Source: an uncultured Dialister sp. (GTDB taxonomy: Bacteria; Bacillota; Negativicutes; Veillonellales; Dialisteraceae). From it: a stretch of DNA of 10,512 nt. Positions 5,423-10,512 of this stretch are shown piece by piece (the stretch's first letter is position 1; each line of letters starts with the position of its first letter). The position numbers and the translations under genes were made by a program. The notes under the pieces were generated by a model. It made no database searches and was not told the DNA's origin. It was given only the letters and a program-made list of their open reading frames with translations. The stretch is taken from positions 1 to 10,512 of the forward strand of contig NZ_UQKJ01000069.1 in assembly GCF_900541605.1 (NCBI RefSeq). The letters run 5' to 3'.

Positions 5423-5857
5423 ATGGCAAGAGAATTTCAGAGCGCCGACGTGGCAAGAGCTGCCGTGCGCATGGCGTTATCAGAAACCAGGGCCGATGAA
5501 AATGCCCTTCGGGAACAGCTCATGGCCCAGGGTATCCGGTCCGTGGCCGTCAACTTTGGCGGCAAATTCACCGACATTTTACCGAAGATTTTTGAGTCCG
5601 CCATCGTGGCGGCCCAGCGGCAGCACGTGATTTCTGACACCCATGTAGGTGACGGTTCCGTGCTGGGCGCTATGGAATCGGCCATTGAACAGGTGAAGCT
5701 TATGGCCATCGGCATGAATGTAGGTGGCAAGATCGGCATCGCCCGTTGGAAAGAACATCTCTGTGTGGCCGTATTCGTGGGAGTGGGGGTTCTCCACTTC
5801 AACGAAGTCACCATCGGCCTGGCTCACAGGGTTTTAAGAAATGACTTGACAGATTAA
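5423..5857 (+). CDS. HutP-family RNA-binding protein, coupled to thrS
   Basis: The product is 144 residues, close to the 148 of Bacillus HutP. The ATG at 5423 comes one base after the thrS TAA and has only a weak ribosome binding site, so translation is probably coupled. The pattern fits HutP from end to end: an N-terminal helix (ARAAVRMALSETRADENALR, 11-30), then KIFESAIVAAQRQHVI (55-70), and a C-terminal core with GMNVGGKIGIAR (97-108), HLCVAVFVGVGVLHFNEV (112-129) and GLAHR (132-136). Bacillus HutP is a hexamer that binds histidine and Mg2+ and then binds RNA to prevent termination in the hut operon. By an alignment from memory, two of its metal-binding histidines fall on glycines here (near 78 and 82), so the ligand may differ. 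No hut genes are nearby. Regulation of thrS or of the infC leader is a guess. Confidence 0.75.
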   Translation: MAREFQSADVARAAVRMALSETRADENALREQLMAQGIRSVAVNFGGKFTDILPKIFESAIVAAQRQHVISDTHVGDGSVLGAMESAIEQVKLMAIGMNVGGKIGIARWKEHLCVAVFVGVGVLHFNEVTIGLAHRVLRNDLTD

Positions 5858-5874
5858 CTGCCATAGTGTATTAT
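5846..5874 (+). promoter_or_regulatory. Sigma-A type promoter of the infC-rpmI-rplT operon
   Basis: TTGACA (5846-5851) and TATTAT (5869-5874) are 17 bases apart. The -35 box lies within the last codons of the HutP-family gene, whose stop is at 5855-5857. Transcription should start near 5881. Confidence 0.88.
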
Positions 5875-5880
5875 ATCTAG

Positions 5881-6010
5881 CGTAATTGATTGCAAGCAGA
5901 AGTCATCCGCTTCTCACCTTACAAGGCGCAGGCTACTAAGGTTTCATACGTATGAACTCGGAGCGGACGGTGTATGCCGTCCGCTTTTTACTTGCAATGA
6001 TTTCTTTTTC
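5881..6010 (+). promoter_or_regulatory. infC-rpmI-rplT leader with attenuator (L20/IF3-type leader)
   Basis: A 130-nt leader precedes infC. It contains AGAAG/CTTCT (5899-5903 with 5910-5914), a palindrome TTCATACGTATGAA (5943-5956) and a terminator hairpin at 5962-5989. TCCGCTTC (5906-5913) can pair over eight positions, one a wobble, with GGAGCGGA (5960-5967). That pairing would break the 5' arm of the terminator, so two exclusive folds exist. In Bacillus the equivalent leader is repressed by ribosomal protein L20 through premature termination. The position and design fit the same control here, but the L20-binding site itself was not identified. Confidence 0.75.
5962..5989 (+). terminator. 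Attenuator terminator in the infC leader
   Basis: A 9-bp perfect stem AGCGGACGG/CCGTCCGCT (5962-5970 with 5977-5985) has a 6-base loop and ends in TTTTT (5985-5989). It lies 35 bases before the infC start, so it must be bypassed for the operon to be expressed. Confidence 0.88.
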
Positions 6011-6023
6011 GGAGGTGAAAAGA

Positions 6024-6533
6024 ATAAGTAAAGAACTTAGTATCAACGAACAGATCCGGGCCCGCGAAGTCCGCGTCGTCAGCGATACAAACGAACAGTT
6101 GGGGATCATGACTCTTCATGAAGCGATCCGCATTGCGGAAGAAAAGGGACTTGATCTCGTGGAAGTGGCTCCGAATGGCCGCCCGCCGGTATGCCGCATC
6201 ATGAATTACGGCAAGTACCGTTATGAACAGCAGAAACGTGATAAGGAAGCAAAGAAGAAACAGAAGGTATTCCAGATCAAGGAAGTCAAGCTCCGTCCGA
6301 ATATCGAAGACCATGACTTCTTTGTAAAACTGAAAAACGCCCAGCGCTTCCTGGGAGACGGAAACAAGGTCAAGGTGACCATCATGTTCCGTGGCAGGGA
6401 AATGACCCATCCCGAACTGGGACAGGAAGTTCTCGACCGCTTTGCAAAAGAGCTCGGTGACTCCATTGTTCGCGAAAAGCCACCGAAATTAGAAGGCCGT
6501 AATATGACCATGGTCATTGGGCCAAAAGCATGA
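6024..6533 (+). CDS. infC: Translation initiation factor IF-3, probable ATA start codon
   Basis: IF-3 binds the 30S subunit, keeps it free of 50S and rejects wrong start codons. The frame contains the family hallmarks INEQIRAREVRVV near the N-terminus, GLDLVEVAPNGRPPVCRIMNYGK, and GREMTHPELG in the C-terminal domain. The perfect ribosome binding site GGAGGTGA (6011-6018) points to ATA at 6024 with a 5-base spacer, giving 169 residues (Bacillus about 172). There is no ATG or TTG near this position. The in-frame ATG at 5952 lies in the attenuator without a ribosome binding site, and the GTG at 6015 overlaps the binding site itself. Non-standard start codons are a known trait of infC, where they let IF-3 limit its own synthesis. 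It is the first gene of the IF3-L35-L20 operon. Confidence 0.95.
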   Translation: MSKELSINEQIRAREVRVVSDTNEQLGIMTLHEAIRIAEEKGLDLVEVAPNGRPPVCRIMNYGKYRYEQQKRDKEAKKKQKVFQIKEVKLRPNIEDHDFFVKLKNAQRFLGDGNKVKVTIMFRGREMTHPELGQEVLDRFAKELGDSIVREKPPKLEGRNMTMVIGPKA

Positions 6534-6549
6534 AAAAGGAGATATGATT

Positions 6550-6747
6550 ATGCCGAAAATGAAAACCCGCCGTGCTGCGGCAAAACGTTTTACCAAAACA
6601 GGAACCGGAGAATTCAAGAGAAACAAGGCTTTCAAGAGCCACATCCTTGAAAAGAAGACCCAGAAGAGAAAGAGAAACTTCAGAAAAGCAGCACTGGTTT
6701 CCAAATCTGATTACAAACGCGTAGCAAGACTGCTTCCAAACGGCTGA
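6550..6747 (+). CDS. rpmI: 50S ribosomal protein L35
   Basis: A 65-residue very basic protein starting MPKMKTRRAAAKRF, the usual L35 opening, with KAFKSHILEKKTQKRKRNFR in the middle and RVARLLPNG at the end. It is a component of the large ribosomal subunit. The ribosome binding site AAGGAG (6536-6541) is eight bases from ATG 6550 and only two from ATG 6544, so 6550 is preferred. It follows infC by 16 bases in the conserved infC-rpmI-rplT order. Confidence 0.97.
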   Translation: MPKMKTRRAAAKRFTKTGTGEFKRNKAFKSHILEKKTQKRKRNFRKAALVSKSDYKRVARLLPNG

Positions 6748-6765
6748 TAAGGAGGATTACATAGA

Positions 6766-7116
6766 ATGGCAAGAATTAAAACAGGCGTAACCGCCCATGC
6801 AAGACATAAGAAAATTCTGAAACTGGCTAAAGGCTACAGAGGTGCCCGTCATACCCAGTACAGAAAAGCAAATGAACTGGTCATGAAGGCTCTCTACTAT
6901 GCAAGAAGAGACCGCCGCTCCAAGAAGAGAGAATTCCGTAAGCTCTGGATCGTCCGCATCAACGCAGCAGCTCGCCAGAACGGCCTGAGCTACAGCAGAC
7001 TCATCGCTGGCCTCACCAAGGCAGGCATTGCAGTAAACCGCAAGATGCTCTCCGAACTGGCTATCAGCGATCCTGCAGGCTTCACCAAGATCTGCGAAGC
7101 AGCAAAGAACGCTTAA
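6766..7116 (+). CDS. rplT: 50S ribosomal protein L20
   Basis: A 116-residue basic protein starting MARIKTGVTAHARHKKILKL, followed by AKGYRGARHTQYRKANE and ending in the globular part with LWIVRINAAARQNGLSYS and MLSELAISDP. L20 is needed for early assembly of the large subunit and, in Bacillus and E. coli, represses its own operon by binding the mRNA. AAGGAGG (6749-6755) is ten bases upstream of the ATG. It is the last gene of the operon, 18 bases after rpmI, and is followed directly by a strong terminator. Confidence 0.98.
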   Translation: MARIKTGVTAHARHKKILKLAKGYRGARHTQYRKANELVMKALYYARRDRRSKKREFRKLWIVRINAAARQNGLSYSRLIAGLTKAGIAVNRKMLSELAISDPAGFTKICEAAKNA

Positions 7117-7119
7117 TGA

Positions 7120-7164
7120 CAGACAATAAAAAAACGTCCCGCTGGGACGTTTTTTTATTGTCTG
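7120..7164. terminator. Bidirectional terminator after rplT
   Basis: A perfect 21-bp inverted repeat (7120-7140 with 7144-7164) has a 3-base loop GCT. Its core is ACGTCCC/GGGACGT, flanked by A7 on the left and T7 on the right, then TATTGTCTG. The A-run and T-run make it able to terminate on either strand. Confidence 0.95.
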
Positions 7165-7212
7165 AAATAGAAGAAGCGGCGCCCCTGGATTCCTGTACCG
7201 GGGCAGTGCTTC

Positions 7213-7260
7213 CCTGGCTCCCCCTCCGGGGGAGCTGTCGCCGAAGGCGACGGAGGGGGT
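7213..7260. repeat. Hairpin element with GAGCTGTCGCC core
   Basis: GCTCCCCC/GGGGGAGC (7217-7224 with 7228-7235) is followed by GTCGCC/GGCGAC (7237-7242 with 7246-7251) around GAA. CCCCCTCCG (7220-7228) can instead pair with CGGAGGGGG (7251-7259), enclosing the second hairpin. From memory, repeats of this general design (CCCCCTC..GGGGGAGCTGTCG..CGAC.GAGGGGG) are common in gut Firmicutes genomes. Confidence 0.7.
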
Positions 7261-7437
7261 GTATTTCCAAATGCATGTATTTGCATGGTTATACTGTTTC
7301 GCAAGAACCGTTTCTTAGAGGCGATCCATCCTGCGCCTCTGGCGAGGCCCTTCTCCAGGGGCCTCCATGGGTGGGGGAGAGTCACATGGAGCGCTTCCCC
7401 AGCCCTGTCCATGAGCCGAAGGCCCGCATCTAAAATA

Positions 7438-7524
7438 CACCTTGAGCCCAGGCAGCAGCCTTAGCCCCGGCCGTCAGGCCGCAGCCTTGACGCAGTCACA
7501 GCCTTGGCCGCCAGGCCATGGCCT
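7438..7524. repeat. GC-rich hairpin repeat, copy 3 of 3
   Basis: It opens with CTTGAGCCC, GGC, GCAGCC as at 921-940. It then has CGGCC/GGCCG around GTCA (7468-7481) and TGGCC/GGCCA around GCCA (7505-7518), with GCAGCC and ACAGCC joints. The first stem differs from its partner at 3071-3084 by a C-G for T-A swap with the same GTCA loop. It ends about ten bases before the stop codon of the pilin-like gene. Confidence 0.62.
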
Positions 7525-7532
7525 GTCTCTTT

Positions 7533-8258
7533 CTACTTCGTCCAGTTCACGCTGCCGATGGCACTGCCATTCCGGTAGTAGGTGGTGGTATAGCTGCTGC
7601 TTCCTGTTTTCTGTATAGATATGGTATAGGTGCTGCTGCTGTCGTGGCGGATGATGTCATTGAGGCCGGCGGCATTGTATTTCCGCACGGTTCCCCAAAG
7701 ATCGGTCACATTGACATAGGGGGCGGAGGTATTTGTCCAGGTTGATCCCGCAAGGCCCGCATCAGACCAGCGTATACCCGTATTCCGCTGGCCGCCGTCA
7801 CTGTTGTGGTTCCCGTTCTGTCCGTCGCCGCGGACCACGGTGCCGTCATAATAAGTGACAGAACTGCTCCGGTCCACCACGCCCCGTTCCCCGAGAAGGC
7901 GGGCAAAATCGCTGTTATCATGGAAAGACAGGTTGGCGGTGGCACCATCGTCGAAAAGGATATCTCCCTTCCGGATGGCTTCTTCCATGGCCCTGGTTAT
8001 TGCATCCAGTACGCCCTTATCCTGTTTCTGGGCATCAGTCATACCGCTGGTATCGATGGATGGCAGATCTGCATCCCTGGGAGATATCCGGTCCATAAGC
8101 TCCCCGGCGGATGTGAAGATGTGGCTGATATGGCCGGCCACGTTTTCATGGTTTATAAGCATGCCGCCGACACCGACGATAATGGCAAGCATCAGGGAAT
8201 ATTCGATAATATCCTGCCCCTGCTGGCTGCGAAGCCCATGGCTCCATGGGAATTTCAT
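7533..8258 (-). CDS. Flp-type prepilin-like protein with a long C-terminal domain
   Basis: The minus-strand frame encodes 241 residues. The N-terminus is basic, then RSQQG is followed by QDIIEYSLMLAIIVGVGGML. A Gly before the cleavage point, Glu at +5, Tyr at +6 and a hydrophobic helix after it are the pattern of Flp and type IV prepilins, which are cut by a TadV/PilD-type peptidase and assembled at the inner membrane. The remaining 200 residues are not recognised; the last 60 are rich in Ser, Thr and Tyr (TYTISIQKTGSSSYTTTYY). Flp pilins are usually 50-80 residues, so this is either a pseudopilin or an unusual large pilin. GGGAG is nine bases from ATG 8258 and touches the ATG at 8267, so 8258 is preferred; 8267 would add three residues. 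No tad or pil genes are visible beside it. Confidence 0.7.
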   Translation of the reverse strand: MKFPWSHGLRSQQGQDIIEYSLMLAIIVGVGGMLINHENVAGHISHIFTSAGELMDRISPRDADLPSIDTSGMTDAQKQDKGVLDAITRAMEEAIRKGDILFDDGATANLSFHDNSDFARLLGERGVVDRSSSVTYYDGTVVRGDGQNGNHNSDGGQRNTGIRWSDAGLAGSTWTNTSAPYVNVTDLWGTVRKYNAAGLNDIIRHDSSSTYTISIQKTGSSSYTTTYYRNGSAIGSVNWTK

Positions 8259-8267
8259 TTTTTTCAT

Positions 8268-8553
8268 CTCCCTTTTTGCAATATCTTTACTTCTATTTTA
8301 CCCCATAGGGGATAGGGACGGAAAGGGGATATGGGGGGCCTTCTTTCAGACCTCTGCTGTGAATATCAGCTTTCCACTGAGAAGGTGATCGTATCTGGAC
8401 AGATGGCAATAATTCAAATGAAGGTTTGCTGCTGCCCATAGACGGGAACCTGTTTTTTCCACAATATATTATCATATTATCAAAGATGTATAACAATTGT
8501 AATTATTGTAACCAAAAATTTATTTACATAAATCGATTGAAATCGAAAAAGTG
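8268..8553. other. Divergent intergenic region, no gene; AT-rich right half
   Basis: 8275-8455 holds no convincing gene or known riboswitch that I could recognise on either strand. From about 8458 the sequence becomes strongly AT-rich and contains short direct repeats: ATTATCA at 8468-8474 and 8476-8482, and ATTGTAA at 8496-8502 and 8505-8511. The palindrome AATCGATT lies at 8531-8538. These precede the promoter of the second autotransporter and are possible binding sites for regulators or nucleoid proteins. Confidence 0.5.
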
Positions 8554-8562
8554 TGATATAAT
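8554..8562 (+). promoter_or_regulatory. Extended -10 promoter of the second autotransporter
   Basis: TGATATAAT (8554-8562) contains the TGn extension and a perfect TATAAT. No -35 hexamer at normal spacing is convincing: TTGAAA at 8537-8542 leaves only 14 bases and TCGATT at 8533-8538 leaves 18. Extended -10 promoters often tolerate a weak -35. The start of transcription should be near 8569, leaving a leader of roughly 135 nt. Confidence 0.65.
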
Positions 8563-8569
8563 ACAGGCA

Positions 8570-8704
8570 TGGTGAATAACCATTACTTAAAGTAATTTTT
8601 TAGGGGAATTACTGATAGCCTTGTGAAAAGAGACTGTGGGGCAGGTTCTTTTTGCAATACCATTCATTCCTCATTAGGGCGGCCCATCAGGGCTGGAGGA
8701 CAAA
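8570..8704 (+). promoter_or_regulatory. Leader of the second autotransporter mRNA with alternative hairpins
   Basis: ATTACT (8582-8587) pairs with AGTAAT (8591-8596) just before TTTTTT (8596-8601), which gives a weak terminator-like hairpin. AGTAATT (8591-8597) can instead pair with AATTACT (8607-8613). Near the start codon, GCCC/GGGC (8682-8685 with 8690-8693) forms a small hairpin directly before the ribosome binding site GGAGGA (8695-8700). No known riboswitch class was recognised. Regulation through these structures is inference. Confidence 0.4.
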
Positions 8705-10512
8705 ATGAATAAAATATACAAAGTGATATGGAGCAATCTGAGAAATGCCTATGTGGTGGTGTCGGAACTGGCAGGAAGCAGCCGGAATCACAGAGGGTAC
8801 CACGAATATTCGAAGGCCCTGGCGGCTGCCGTTTTTGCAGCCTGTGTATTTAGCGGCAGCACTGTGTCTGCAGCAGGCGGCAGTGCTGCCGGAACGAATG
8901 CGATTGCCGATGGCAATGGTGCCACAGCTTCGGCAGCGGATTCCGTAGCCATTGGGACAAAAGCTTCTGCCTCAGAAGAGAGCGCTGTTGCCATTGGGAA
9001 TACAGCCTCCGCTTCCGAAAGGAGCACCGTTGCCATTGGCTATGCTGCTTCTTCAAAAGGACAGAATTCTACGGCCATAGGAAATGGAGCAGTAGCAGAG
9101 AAAGGATCTTCTGTGGCCATTGGTTCTGATACCCATGCAGTGAATGATTCCACCGTGGCCATCGGAAGCGGAAGCTATGCTAATGGCCGGTATTCCGTAG
9201 CCATGGGGTTAAGCGCTCTGGCAGGGACAACGACCAATGATTCTTCCAATCCCCTGGATGGCGGCGGCAGTGTAGCTCTGGGTTATGCGGCCGATGCAGC
9301 AGCGGGCCGCAGTATTGCTATGGGTACGGGGGCTGCGGCGCAGTATTCTACTTTTTCGACGGCCCTTGGTGATTCGTCCAATGCCCAGACCGAAGGAAGC
9401 GTAGCTCTTGGCGCCGGATCTGTGGCCACTCGGGCAGCGGGAAATAAAGAACAGACCATTACAGAAACTACCGATTATAATACAGGAACCACCACGGTTA
9501 CGAAGACTCTTGGCGATGAACTGACGGCCTATCTGAAACCGGATACCGTGGCTTCTGGTCAGGAAAGTGTATGGACTTCCACCACCGGTGCCGTATCTGT
9601 CGGCGGGGTAGCTTCGTATAAGGTCTATGAAAATGGGAAAATTGTTACCAGGACGTCGGTACTGACCCGTCAGATTACCAATGTGGCCGCAGGGTCTGAA
9701 GATACGGATGCCGTGAATGTGGCCCAGCTGAAAGCAGCACGGACCACGGTTACATCAAGCGATGGTTCTGTCGGTATTACTGCGACGAAAGATACTACGG
9801 ATAACCATACGAATTATGACCTTGCCATTACTACGGCTTCCTTATCGGCAGGAAGTGATGGCAGGGTGACTGATACCAATCCAATGACGACCAGCACTAA
9901 AGCCTATGTGACCGGTGATAATGTGGCCGATGCCATCAATAAGTCCGGCTTCAGCCTCACCACTTCTTCTTCCGGTGGCACAGTTTCCGGTACGACTAAA
10001 GAGCTGGTCAACCCCGGCGAAACGGTGACCATCGATGCCGGTAAGAATATCGCCGTGACCCAGAGCGGAAATACCATTTCCATTGCCACCGCTAATGATC
10101 TGAATGTGAATAGTGTCACCTATAACACCACTGATGGCACAAAGACCTATACCACAAAGGTAGATGGTACAGGAATTCAACTGACTCCCAGCGAAACGGA
10201 CAGTACAAAGAAAATTTCTCTGACCACCAATGGTCTCAGCAATGGAGGCAAGCAGGTAACCAACATGGGAAGCGGTATCAATTCTACCACCAAGGCCTAT
10301 GATATCAATACCAATGGCGCCAATATCGGCGATGTGAAGGCCATTGCTGCCAGCGCAGCCAACGGAAGCAAAACGGTTGTGACCTCTTCTGACGGCTCAG
10401 TAACCATAAAGGATGATGGCAGCGATGCGACCCATCACAGTTACGACCTCTCCGTGAATTACAGCAAAATGTCCGGCAATTTTAACCTGAGCTATACCGG
10501 CGACAACAACTC
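8705..10512 (+). CDS. Trimeric autotransporter adhesin with ESPR and YadA-type head (3' partial)
   Basis: The ATG at 8705 follows GGAGGA by four bases, and the frame stays open for 602 codons to the window edge. Residues 1-24 (MNKIYKVIWSNLRNAYVVVS, then ELAG) are a classic extended signal peptide region, followed by a hydrophobic core (38-56) and likely cleavage near SAAGG (55-59). Residues 81-236 hold eleven VAIG/VALG/TAIG head repeats; the first seven are exactly 14 residues apart. A neck, RQITNVAAGSEDTDAVNVAQ, lies at 322-341. A beta-rich Ser/Thr stalk follows, with the block VTSSDGSV...YDL occurring twice. Such proteins are exported by Sec, trimerise, and display an adhesive fibre through a C-terminal outer-membrane anchor, which lies outside the window. 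No frameshift is seen. Confidence 0.95.
   Translation, partial: MNKIYKVIWSNLRNAYVVVSELAGSSRNHRGYHEYSKALAAAVFAACVFSGSTVSAAGGSAAGTNAIADGNGATASAADSVAIGTKASASEESAVAIGNTASASERSTVAIGYAASSKGQNSTAIGNGAVAEKGSSVAIGSDTHAVNDSTVAIGSGSYANGRYSVAMGLSALAGTTTNDSSNPLDGGGSVALGYAADAAAGRSIAMGTGAAAQYSTFSTALGDSSNAQTEGSVALGAGSVATRAAGNKEQTITETTDYNTGTTTVTKTLGDELTAYLKPDTVASGQESVWTSTTGAVSVGGVASYKVYENGKIVTRTSVLTRQITNVAAGSEDTDAVNVAQLKAARTTVTSSDGSVGITATKDTTDNHTNYDLAITTASLSAGSDGRVTDTNPMTTSTKAYVTGDNVADAINKSGFSLTTSSSGGTVSGTTKELVNPGETVTIDAGKNIAVTQSGNTISIATANDLNVNSVTYNTTDGTKTYTTKVDGTGIQLTPSETDSTKKISLTTNGLSNGGKQVTNMGSGINSTTKAYDINTNGANIGDVKAIAASAANGSKTVVTSSDGSVTIKDDGSDATHHSYDLSVNYSKMSGNFNLSYTGDNN

Larger units (their letters stand above)
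7165..7532. other. Repeat-rich intergenic region between rplT and the pilin-like gene
   Basis: No believable gene is present; the open frames here are GC-rich shadows without family resemblance. The region holds the CTCCCCC/GTCGCC hairpin element (7213-7260). It also holds AGAGGCG/CGCCTCT (7317-7323 with 7334-7340), AGGCCC/GGGGCCT near 7345-7365 and a GGCC hairpin repeat (7438-7524). The minus-strand pilin-like gene ends at 7533 with no typical T-run terminator visible before the last repeat. Confidence 0.65.

Noticed and set aside
5952..6023. ATG start for infC at 5952
   Set aside because: It lies in the attenuator palindrome, lacks a ribosome binding site and adds 24 residues absent from IF-3 families.
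7116..7433. Overlapping open frames on both strands after rplT
   Set aside because: They cross the terminator and the hairpin repeats, have repeat-derived composition and no family features.
8330..8460. Possible riboswitch in the divergent intergenic region
   Set aside because: I looked for c-di-GMP, cobalamin and SAM motifs on both strands and found no conserved core.
8293..8496. 67-codon minus-strand frame upstream of the pilin-like gene
   Set aside because: No ribosome binding site and no recognisable product; it overlaps AT-rich control DNA.

Overview
The window reads as chromosomal DNA of a diderm Firmicute (class Negativicutes, perhaps an Acidaminococcus-like gut species; the genus is inference). 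The evidence is a combination of Gram-positive style regulation (a T-box on thrS, an attenuated infC-rpmI-rplT operon, strong AGGAGG-type ribosome binding sites, sigma-A type promoters) with outer-membrane proteins. Two trimeric autotransporter genes flank the window, and one of them carries an S-layer homology (SLH) domain of the kind diderm Firmicutes use to tie the outer membrane to peptidoglycan.

Layout. 1-584 is the 3' end of a trimeric autotransporter: membrane anchor, coiled coil and a C-terminal SLH domain, then a strong terminator. 641-1278 has no convincing gene. It holds one end of a repeat, a GC-rich hairpin repeat and a complete 226-bp MITE-like element with about 50-bp terminal inverted repeats. 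1279-1803 is an unrecognised cytoplasmic protein. 1831-2075 and 2866-2956 are clusters of small hairpins that bracket an MgtC/SapB-family membrane protein gene (2134-2826). 3058-3130 is a second type of hairpin repeat.

3178-7164 is the translation block. A TTGACA/TATAGT promoter reads through a threonine T-box riboswitch into thrS. A HutP-family RNA-binding protein gene starts one base after the thrS stop. A second promoter, inside the end of that gene, drives a leader with an attenuator and then infC (apparent ATA start codon), rpmI and rplT, closed by a 21-bp symmetrical terminator. The logic is that uncharged tRNA-Thr turns on thrS, while the leader attenuator and the rare infC start allow the IF3/L35/L20 operon to be tuned by its own products.

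7165-7532 is a repeat-rich gap with three hairpin elements. 7533-8258 (minus strand) is an unusually long Flp-type prepilin-like protein with no visible secretion genes beside it. 8259-8704 is the divergent control region of the second autotransporter, with an AT-rich stretch, an extended -10 promoter and a roughly 140-nt leader containing alternative hairpins. 8705-10512 is the N-terminal 602 codons of that autotransporter (ESPR signal, YadA-type head repeats, neck, start of stalk), which runs off the end.

The most distinctive signal outside the genes is two families of short intergenic hairpins in which the loop is kept and the stems differ by paired, compensating changes. No tRNA or rRNA gene, CRISPR array or complete transposase gene was seen.
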